Positions 35,601 to 45,384 of a DNA stretch of 64,000 nucleotides are shown in pieces. The notes beneath the pieces are model-generated. The model did not search any database, was not told the origin of the DNA, and saw only the letters and a program-made list of their open reading frames with translations. Position 1 is the first letter of the stretch. Each line of letters opens with the position of its first letter. The stretch is from Plasmopara viticola (Eukaryota; Oomycota; Peronosporomycetes; Peronosporales; Peronosporaceae), in assembly GCA_001695595.3 (NCBI GenBank), contig MBPM02000057.1, forward strand, positions 248,001 through 312,000, read 5' to 3'. The translations under genes and the position numbers were made by a program.

Positions 35601-38600
35601 AAGCTGTCCATGATTCGAATCCTTGATATTTACATAAGCATCAATACGCTGCAGTTTAATGTTAAAAAAGAGCTATCAAAAGGCAAAGCGACGAAACACA
35701 AGAAGCAAACTGTACGTTATTTAATAGTCATTGTCACAATTTGTGATCCCGGTGTGTGTCACGCTTGTTGTAGGTATTGCAATATAAACCACGTGATTGA
35801 AGTGCAGAGCATACCACTGAAATCCTTACAGAAATAATAGCAGTGCATAGTCTTATGAAATGCATATCGGTAAGAACGACTATGCTCGATGAGTAGGATA
35901 TGTACGTCAAAGTGGTTTTCCTACATCGACAATTTTAAGTGAGAATAAGTTCACATTTTGAGGAGTGAAAGTTTCATTTAGTCTTGACTCTAGAGCCAGT
36001 TGTTAGTCTTGGAGTAAGGCAGATCGAATTTGTGGCTCGTATTCCATTTTAGTGTAAAATTAGGGTGAATGCTTTGAGCAAATAATTACGTGGATCTGGT
36101 AGCACTTGTAATTAATCCTTTGTGAAGATGAAGCAATGTGCTCAGACGCCCCAAGGCGGGCTGACTTAGCTGAAAGTCTTGTTTAGTCTCAAGGGGGTAC
36201 AACAACTGGCTGCACAAAGATCCAAAGCGATCAATGAGCATCTGGTTGAGCTCTCCAGCTAATCAAACGCTCTGTATATATTTTATCCGTAAAAGACGAA
36301 GCCATCTGCGTCGATGGCGCCTGCGTCGAATTTTAATGTTTTACTCAAATCAAAGTGACGCACGGTAAATGAATGTACTTTTCATTGAAAAGAAGCAGAA
36401 GAGCTTCTTTTTCAAGACATATAATTTAAAGAAGTCATGATCTGTGTTTTGTTGCGAATGGAGCAAAATTTTTATTAGCAACGACGTTTGACGGACGAGC
36501 ACACGTAATGGGCACTCACAGACAATCATACGGCTTTGATTGATCTAGTATGAAGTAAGTAATAACAAAAACAAGGCTTTAAGCTACCCAATTGTATGCA
36601 CAGTGTGTGGTCACGCTTCCTTGCAGTGTGCGAGGGCAGAACAAATTTGGTGATACATGTCCAGGCGTAACGATCTCTGCTGGATAAGCTGACCAGTGAC
36701 CCGTTCTCAATAAAGACGGTAGGCAACCTATAAATGGATTGTTATGGGTGCGGCCACGGAAGTTCTTTCTGTGTGCACTTAATTTTGTTGTAAGTTTGTA
36801 TTTATTTCTAAGTATAGCTTATAGACAGCCACGGTAGGAAAAGGATCCTCAAACAAGAGCCCTCTAGTGTCCATGGATCGATAATGACGAAATTAATCTT
36901 TGACCTGCAGTATGCGCAGCAAAATTTAGGATACCAAATCCCACAGCTAACCAGTCGTGGGTATCTCGCGATAAATATCATCAAGCTATTGATGCAAGTC
37001 GACCTAAAGCAGAAGAAGTGGCTTTTGTCAAGCCTTAGGGTGAGATTGAAGATCGCGCAAGCGTGGCTTGACGGTAGCTGTGACAACCACAATTTTTTTG
37101 GTTGTCTATGGTCTGTACTCGTCAGCCACGAGGCGCTCAATAATAAATTTCGACGCTCCACTGTGAAAGAAGGCCTGCCATACAATAATACTCTAAAAGC
37201 TTACTGATGTACCATTATACTTTCGCTTGACGACAGGAACAAAGGTCCCTATACATAGGATCAGGGTGGATCTAGTTGGATGTTCTTTGATTTTGATAGC
37301 GTCAAGCGTTGTTTAATCGTAAACCCAAATGCAAGGTATCACCTCATCCTGAATATGGCGCGGAAAGAACACCATGAGCTCTGGCTTGTTTGAAGGCAGA
37401 AAACACCCGCTTTGCTTCTTGCAGAGATTTAATAAGTCAAGGTTACGTCTCCGCTAGGATGCAGAGTGCTATTGGTGTGGACATTGCACTAAGTTTTTCA
37501 GCGTGTTGGACATTGTACGGGACACTGATGATGTCAAGAAAAAGAGTCTGAGCCCTGAAGTTTATGACGCAATTACTCCTTAAAACCTACATCCACTGTA
37601 TATCATGAGTGACGTGTTTGTCTACGAGCTAAGACATTATTGGAGACGTACTACTGCGCGTCGAGTAGAATGTAAGGTACTTAGTAGTGTCGCGAAGGAA
37701 ATTACTTTTCGCAAGTTGTAGATGGCATAGGAAGCTCTCAGTCAAGGTATCAATCGCGAGCCCTGCCGGTTTGCGTAGAATGGCACACTTCCCACTACAC
37801 AATGCCAGTGCAGAAAAGTACTCGCGGTAGATGATGCAAGGCATCGTCGGTCGTGGGTTAAGTCATCAAGGTCACGGTTCTGGAGTGACGCGTTGTCTAC
37901 TGAGCACTGCTTGTTGAGGACAGCGCCCACTGCATTCCATGTAAGTTATTCCTCGCTGCAAGCCAAGACATTGAGGCTGAGATTCCATGTGATGTGGTAC
38001 GCACAACGCTCGTCGTGGACAGCGCCTGTATAGAAACGGTGTGACATATTCGATTTAGATTTGAGGTTCCTGAAACGGTGATATTTTCGAACGCATAGAG
38101 CGGCACATGATCTGAATATGAAAAATGGAGCTTTATGTAGATGTCGGTCCCTCAATGCACAATCGCGCCAACAAAACTTTCACACGAATCGTCTCTATAA
38201 TACAATTGGTCCTGAGACCGTGACGCATGGCGCTCATCGATTAAAACCGACTGTCTCGTCCTAACGCATGTCGGTGAATAATAACAGCGTTCAGCTATAT
38301 GCCCTTATATGGAGCAGTCAAAGATTGAAAGGATGAAATCGAATCCCAATGTAAATGCTTTAAATATATTAGAATGAATTAAGGCGCTAAGAGAGATATA
38401 ACGTCGACGGGCTGGACGAGGCACTGGTTCATGACTTGAGAAAAGATCACTCTCTCGTCACTATTGGATAGAGCGGTCTATAAAGGCAATAAAACTCTTT
38501 TATTTCTTTTTTTGGTAAAGGAGCGCCAAGACGTGGTCTTGATTTCGGCGTTATGCGTATGTGTTTTCGGCGGGATTCCGATAAGAGGCGTACGAATGAG

Positions 38601-39370
38601 GTTGGCTTAAGCCCCGAAGTCGACTTACTACGTGACACACCAACGGCTATTACCAAATGAGTAGAGTGACGTGAGATGCTCTTCAATATAGCCATTCGCA
38701 GTTAAAAAAATCAGCAGGACAAGCTTACTCGACTGCTGGCGAAACAAGCCTACAAGAGATTTCAGCACTTACTTTTTTTCGCCATGCTTTCAACCAAAAC
38801 AAAGCGGATAAGCCTCTGGTATTATGCTGAACACTACACCAGCGGTTTAATTCACAAAAAACGCCAACCTAAACGATTTGATCGCAATCCTAGGTGCATG
38901 TTTGGGGTTTCTACAAACTATCAAGCTGTCATCTGACGGCATGGTACTCCTACGCTGGTCTGTTACGCGAAACTTGGACACGGTAAGCTTCACTCATGCT
39001 TAGGCAATGCTTTCTATATGAGGAAATGTACGTGTGTGTATTCTATGCGGCACATTCAACTTAGGTTGGAGCTTCCGAAAAGCACAGTGGTAATGTCTTT
39101 TTAAGCGTTCCTTGGATGTTTTTGATTCAAGTAATTTTTAGTCTTAATGAGGAAGAGTGTAACGGAGTTACACGGTCTGATGTGTGTCACACTATAATAA
39201 TAAGTCAAGTGGTCCTTCGAACATCGATAACAAGATAGTATTAACTCCAAGGATACCGTCTAATAGGTACTACTTTAGTATGCTATTCCGGAATTGTAGG
39301 ACACGCCCCATTGATTGACTCGTTAGAAAAGCATCAGCTCACATCTGAAGCTCAAAAGTTACATTAAGTC
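32650..39370. other. Gene-poor stretch with possible LTR and gag relics
   Basis: No supported gene. The gypsy leader and 5' LTR would be expected just right of 32650 but could not be delimited. An LTR-like relic at 33352-33540 is listed separately. Around 37440-37560 the plus strand can be read as a weak Cys/His stretch (CYWCGHCTK), possibly a remnant of a gypsy zinc knuckle, but this is too weak to call. Frames of 70-125 codons show no known domains. Confidence 0.5.
33352..33540. repeat. LTR-like relic
   Basis: The stretch ttttacaaggtccttagttt followed by acttgctgcctctacgtcaa and tatgtatttaggtcaatc follows the order of blocks in the copia LTRs of this window and of the relic at 23500. It is diverged, and its right boundary is unclear. 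Confidence 0.35.
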
Positions 39371-40600
39371 TTGGGACTAGGACCAACAATTTTCATGACC
39401 CCAAGCAAATGCTCGTTTTGGTATATGCAGGGAAGAAAAATAGGAGAATGGACACTAAACACGTACTTATGGCAGCTTCGTTGCACTCAATGTATTTCTT
39501 CGATGTCTAGGCTAGCGAAATGGCTGAATAAGATACGATGGTTTTTTTTGGCATGGACTTCATGAATCGGCTGAAAAACCGGTTGGATCTGACCGATGAA
39601 GCTCGCAACCAGCTGGTATGACGACGACCACTGTACGAAGAGTGTTATTTATTGTACTCCCTGAGCGCATGCCTACCGATAGATCTGGCCAAGCTATATA
39701 CGTGCTGCTACATGTAAAGTCGTTTAAAATAGATGAGTTAGTCATGAAGAGCGCTGTTTCCCCCCGTTGGTCGACAAACAAGGTTCAAGAACGTTTAACG
39801 CGGCAGTGATAGTCCAATGTGTCGGCACGCACCTCTCTGAAGATGGGTCTGACTAGATCTCGTGCACCATGACGACAAACTTATGTCACTGTAGGAATAC
39901 ATAGACATGCAAACCTATAGAGCCTGGTCATATGAGCCACTACGGCTGGTGTGAGTGAGGTACTTGATCTTTTGAAGAATACATTGCAGAAACAAATGAT
40001 TATCAGTATTAGCCCAATTAAATCAATCTTTCAATTAAGCAGCATCAATCCTTCTGTCAAGATAGTGCACGATTAATTCGTAAGGGTAGGATAGATCAAT
40101 ATTTGACCGATCTCATCGACATACGATGTCAGTGGGGACGAAGCTGCTAGGTCGAAATGCCGTGTTGAGCAAGTCTGCATCCACGAAGGCGATTCTTTTG
40201 GTTAAGATTTGAAAGCCCAGATCACTATTCTGCCTGATTTGAATGCGAGCACTGAAGAGATGGAACGAAAGGATAGTGTGGTCAGAGATTCAATTGCAAG
40301 TACTCTAGAGGAAGCTCGAAATTTTCGGCAAATGATCTAAGCTCGGCACCACCTGCTTCCAGAAAAAGGCCACACTTTGTCTTCTGCTGCACAAGAAATT
40401 TATTGCGATATAATTACTGAACTTGTCGGACGTGGTCCACCAAGTACACTTAGTAGCTTCGCAGATCTACAAGAAGCTGTCGGACTTGATCAATGATCTT
40501 TCGGGAACAATCGTCTAATTGCCACCCCTCTTAAATCGACGCCATTTGTTGTAGTTATAGAAGATAAGGTTGGCATTCAGCTTTAAAGAGTTACGCCTAG
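39371..40600 (+). pseudogene. Ty3/gypsy remnant (protease to RT entry), plus strand
   Basis: In changing frames the plus strand gives a segment near 39490-39620 reading FFGMDFMNRLKNRLDLTDEA, which matches the LGMDFM...RLDL block that follows gypsy proteases. Near 40200-40410 follows ITILPDLNASTEEMERKD and ARHHLLPEKGHTLSSAAQ, matching the linker before RT in oomycete gypsy elements. Near 40530-40590 STPFVVVIEDKVGIQL resembles the first RT block. Stops and shifts are frequent. It is a second gypsy copy, opposite in strand to the one at 23.8-32.6 kb. Confidence 0.6.
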
Positions 40601-43218
40601 TGAACAACCTGACCCTTGAGGTACTCGCTAATGTCATTTATCACCGGCCTGCTAAAAGACTTTAAAAAAGAGCTGTTGTACTGCTCAATAAATGTAGACA
40701 ACCGGCTCTCGGTGGATCAAATGATTGATATCTTTACACTATTAGTTCTTCGAGCGGTCTCGTATGCCTTTTGGGCTCAAGAATCCGCCACGATCCCACC
40801 AGCAGTCCTACCACGCATTATAGGGCAGCTTGAAAATCGTTGCAAGAAACAATAATCTGGATCGCAACATGTCCTCAAGAATGGAAAAGCCGACAACGCC
40901 ACGGTCCAACCAAAACTCGGTCGACAATCGTACATAAATGCCATCCTGGAGGCTAGACATTAACTTTCAATCGTATATCTAGGACATCCTGGGGATATCT
41001 GTGCAAAAAGATAGAAATAGATCGACTTAAAATGGTGTGATAAAGGAGTAACTTGTCAATCAGTGATGTAAACTGCTCCTGAGAATATCGCAAGGTCGAA
41101 TGCTTAGAACGTCGCAAGTCGAAGTCGAATGCTTAGAACGTCGCAAGTCGAAGTCGAATGAACAAGGAGATCATCCAAAAATTGCCCGGTTTGCCGTTTA
41201 AAGAAAGCTGCGATCAAAGCAATCCAGCCTAAACTACGATAGCTCGTTTACTGGAAAATATACAACTTGCACCATCTCTACATGAACTACGCGAGATATA
41301 ATCCCACGAAATGTCCAAGGTAAGAAAAAGTACGTCAGATCAGGTTGAAATTTTGAAGTGTCAAACAAGAACGTGCTCGCATGTCGTTGAGCATGTTAAT
41401 ACACAAGATCGCGACCACTCCGTTACCGCGACACTTGGATCAGGATCGACCACTCGTCGTTGTAGTCTATGCAAGTGACTGGATAAATCCGGCTCGGCTG
41501 ATTTATAATCACGACGGCATATTTATGCCAGTAACATGAGCTGCATATCATATGAGTTAATTACAGTGTGATAAATAAGAAGTCTTGGCTTCATTATGGA
41601 CAATATACGCAATTTTAGCGATCCTGGTCACCCTTTCAAGGCACTGACTCGGCGTTTAATAAAGCTTACTACTGAACCACGGGCCTGCAAAGCAGATTTG
41701 GCAGCGGATTTACCCATTTTCGCATAGTGACGGATATCAACGAAGTGTGCTGAAGAAGAAAATATAATTCTGGGAAGAATCGCAGCGAGTATCGCTCCAT
41801 GGATAAATGTAGGTTGCATCTAAGCATCAATCATCTTAAAAAGAAAGCTTGCCTGCAATCCGTCAAGTTCTCTTTCACATTCTGTTTAAGCTATATAAAA
41901 AAATGAGCTTTGACGGATCGGCTCGCGTCAATCGCGCTGATGGTGCGTGAAGTGCAACATTATGAAAATTTTCTGCAAAGAATGTGGATGTAAAACCTTT
42001 GCATTTACCTGATCCAATGCTTATGAAACAGTCAGGGTATTTAGTCTACTATAAGTATATGCTTACTGAAATATACATTATGAAATTAAAGCGTTTGATC
42101 AGATGCGGTAAATTTAGCGGAGTGGCCTGAAAAATGCGGAGCATCAACTCATTCGAATACTCTGCTTTGACAGCATATGCTAGACAGCAGGAAGTTTGGC
42201 CGATACATGAACTTTTACATGCCAAAAGGGAGTACAACTAGGGCGGCGAGTGCAGCGAATTGGGTCAAAATTGAGACTGATTACCCCCCCCCTCGGCTGC
42301 CAAATAATCTGGTCTAGAAGGATAATGGTCAGATCCCGCGCATAGCTGCAGAGAATATATCGCGGTCCCGCGATATGATACCCTCAAACTGCTACGACCT
42401 GACGTCGATAACCAATTTAGGCGCTGAGCCCAAGACTAAAAGAATGAGTAGGAGTATTTGTGACCGTACGTTAAGTAATTAGCGAGCCTTGTCTGACGGA
42501 AGTCATAAGCTTGACCGAACGACGTGATCGCCTCCGATCTACACCTCTTGCTTAAAGAAAGGACGCCTACACAAGGCACAAAGGGCTATACACCACACAC
42601 ATTAGCCGGTATAATCGCCTTCAAATCTGGCGCGCCATCGGATGGGTGCAAGTCTCCCATTTTACATCCTACTAAGACAAATCAGGTTATATCAATAAGT
42701 ACCATCAAGTCAAGAGCCACTTCGCCGACGGGTAAACAAGGTAGAGGAGCCGTTGCTCTACTCAGTGTTTAACACATTCAATTAATGGGGGCTCGTGTGG
42801 CGTAGTGTGCAAGACTAAATCAAGCCATAAATTTGCAAAATTCTTCGCGAAACATTCATGGGAGGAATTGGGCGTGCCGAGACGACTTTGCTCCTTTCGC
42901 AACAAATTCCATACAAATGGTCTTCTAAAAGCATATGTGCATATCATGCGAAATGAATTGAAAAATGGGCATCTCTTGCCATGGGTATGGTATTGCATGT
43001 CATGACTTCAGAAAGAGTTTCTTGCCCATACAAACCATGAAAGAAGCCTTAACTTTTAGCCAATTGATCTTGATAGCATAACAGCCAATAAAAAAATTGC
43101 AGGCCAAACTGCAAGTTTTAATATTTTTTCTCAAACAACACTTTATTACATACACTCCTTTGTTAACTGAGTCACCAAGATCCTCCACTTTTAGCAAGGT
43201 GCTGCGTTGCAGGACAAT
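40601..43218. other. Gene-poor stretch, no supported gene
   Basis: Apart from the 29-bp tandem repeat at 41095 nothing is recognised. The first part may be further decayed gypsy sequence. Frames up to 82 codons have no known features. Confidence 0.5.
41095..41160. repeat. 29-bp tandem repeat
   Basis: Two identical 29-bp units (41095-41123 and 41124-41152) starting gtcgaatgcttagaacgtcg are followed by the first 8 bp of a third. Exact identity points to a recent duplication. Confidence 0.9.
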
Positions 43219-43232
43219 GAAATACAGTATGT
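43219..43232. repeat. LINE target-site duplication, left copy
   Basis: The 14-bp sequence gaaatacagtatgt is identical to 44378-44391. The last bases could also belong to the simple tail of the LINE, so the duplication is 12-14 bp. Confidence 0.85.
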
Positions 43233-44377
43233 AATGTAATGTATTACGTTATCGCGTTGCCAAGGTATGCACGTGCTAGGCTCAGTCTGGCTAGTCCACG
43301 GCATAGAGTGGTGTCCGCATACGTCGAGTCTCGTTCGGCGGGCAGTGCATCCAGCACCGAGGTCAAATGGGTCTTCCATTTCTTTCGGTCTTGTGCAAGG
43401 GTACGTACCACTTCGAGGTCTTGTGCTGTCCGGAGTCGAAAGCCGGAGCCACGGGAAACAAGGTTGTGGTCGAGTGTCGAGGGGAGCGTGGTGCGGGGAC
43501 GTCCGCGCCATTTTGCTGCGGTGGAGAAGAAGTAGGCACGCATCTGGAGGTTAGCTGGAATGTCGGGATAGCGGCGAAGTACATGGCCAAACAGGCGCCA
43601 GCGAGCTTGTGTAAGTCGTAGTCTCAGCGGCCGCTCATCACAGAGGTCGTAGAGTCTTGCATTCGAAATGGGTCGGGGATAGCGATAGCCAAGAGCGTAG
43701 CGAAGCTGGCGGCGATGGAAACTCTCGAGGCCGTGGAGCTCTGACTTGGTAAGAGCCCAGTTGTACAGCAGAATCGGTAGAACGTAGGTGTTGTACAATC
43801 GAATGCGTGTCTTGGGTGAGATGAACGTGGGGCGGAGCCAGACGGACCAGAGGCGGTGGAGCGCGAGGGTGGCCAGGGACTTGCGTCGGGATAGATCTTT
43901 AATATCGCCGAGAAGTGTTCCGAGCTTCTTAGTGTGGTGCCAGGTTTCTTCTCGGGATCGGGCGTGTCGAGTGGCGCCCGACGGGTTGCAGTGGCGGCGG
44001 ATTTCGGTGACTTCGGTCTTGGCTTCGTTTTTTTTTTTTCAGGGTTAGAAGGAAGTCATCAATGCGGTGCTCACCTCTATCGTAGATCTTGGTTTCGCGG
44101 AGGCCAAGGATATCGACGCGGTAGCGCCGGAGATCTTCGGGGAGTGTTACGTGCTTCTTGCGCTTCGAACCTAGAGAATTCACATTAAAGGAGCCAATCC
44201 GGATGCGGTTGGCGCGATTAAGGGCGTGGAAGGGGGTTTGGCCTGGTGCTGGAGACCGTCGCGTCGAGGGTGAGACTCGTTAGAGACCTGCAGATGCCCG
44301 AGAGCACCTGCCCGAAGCGCGCGAGCATTAAGCCCCCGCGCTTGGAAGGAGGGCGTCACCCCAACCTTTTCCGAAAA
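43233..44377 (-). mobile_element. Internally deleted LINE (non-LTR retrotransposon)
   Basis: A 1.1-kb element on the minus strand. Its 5' end (44377 downwards) is non-coding for about 170 bp, then encodes the start of an apurinic-type endonuclease: SFNVNSLGSKRKKHVTLP and YRVDILGLRETKIYD, where ETK is the catalytic-Glu block. After about 55 residues the frame runs into a K-rich junction and leaves the endonuclease, so most of the endonuclease and the reverse-transcriptase core are missing. The 3' part (43798-43244) encodes the end of a LINE ORF2 (YVLPILLYNWALTKSELHGL, QARWRLFGHVLRR). The 3' end is a short tacat repeat. A 14-bp direct repeat flanks it. It cannot move by itself. Confidence 0.85.
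43244..43798 (-). pseudogene. LINE ORF2 C-terminal fragment
   Basis: A 184-codon open frame that starts inside a LINE reverse-transcriptase polyprotein. The segment with YNTYVLPILLYNWALTKSEL, FHRRQLRYALGYRYP and RWRLFGHVLRR is the region after the RT palm in many LINE proteins. The catalytic RT motifs are absent. It is open only because the copy is young, not because it is a gene of its own. Confidence 0.78.
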
Positions 44378-44391
44378 GAAATACAGTATGT
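44378..44391. repeat. LINE target-site duplication, right copy
   Basis: The 14-bp sequence gaaatacagtatgt lies directly outside the LINE 5' end and matches 43219-43232 exactly. Confidence 0.85.
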
Positions 44392-45384
44392 GCACTTTTA
44401 ATCATCACGCGCCGGTATCACGACAAGCTTCTACTTGGCGCCAGATTTTGCACATTTTTTATGAATGCGATGAAGTTGCAAAGATTTAGCAACCGTTAGT
44501 TAGCTTAGTACGAAAAGTGAATATAGGTCTTCGACCGACTCTTAAGTGCTTGCCCTTTTTTTGCCCTTGACAATTGTGTAGCCTCCGGAATTCAGACGAC
44601 GATTATAACTCTAAATATATATATTGCAGAAGCAATGGCCAACCAAAACGCATTTTTTTGTCTTAAAAGTGCACATTCCACGTACAATATATTGTGTTAT
44701 CATTTTGTTGTGATGCGCTATTAGAGCCACAGGGGCTGGTAGGTTATCCTTTGCCAAAGACCAAATGTTGCATGTAATATATTATTACAAGACAAGAGAG
44801 AGCTCAGCGTTTTAATGAAAATATAAAATGTAGATATCATGGTACTGGCACCAGCAACCTGTGTGAGATATTGGAGGAAGGCATACGCATTGTATATTGT
44901 ATCACGGTGCTCACAAGTGACAGTTTGTCCTTACAGGATAAGTCACCTAAATAATGTTAAAAGCTACCCGCGCATGCTGTGCCAGTTCAAACCTGGTACC
45001 CGCCTTTTTACGGTAAATTGCAGCGGTAAATCAATAAATAGCAAAATCATTTGCACTCTCAAAACTAATGCGATTTTTTTCCTATTTAAATAGGAGATGT
45101 AATCGTTTCCACGTTGTTTTAGCGCGCTTACAGCGAAAATAAAAAAAATCCACGGCGCACCATGTACACTGGAGCGGCTCGGGAGCGAGGAGACAAGGTG
45201 CGGCTTTTGTCTCTCTTCAACATCTACCTTTCTAACCTCGTCTTTGCTCTCTTTCACTGCTATCTCAATCTGCCGCCATCCACAGAAACGGCAGCGTCGG
45301 GCGCCTCTACCAAACGAAGTGTGGATTGAGGCCATTTTAAATAACGGTAAGAAGACAGAAACTTGCCCTTCTGCATCAACAGCA
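44392..45384. other. Intergenic space upstream of the PHD-bromodomain gene
   Basis: No gene recognised. The last 200 bp (CT-rich, around 45180-45300) probably hold the promoter and 5' UTR of the following gene. The reading frame of that gene stays open upstream to 45244 but without an ATG. Confidence 0.5.

Noticed and set aside
37440..37560. Possible gypsy zinc knuckle (CYWCGHCTK) on the plus strand
   Set aside because: Only two or three fitting residues, and the surrounding frame is not recognisable as gag.
45244..45384. Upstream extension of the PHD-bromodomain frame
   Set aside because: It begins with TTG. The first in-frame ATG is at 45385, although an upstream exon cannot be fully excluded.
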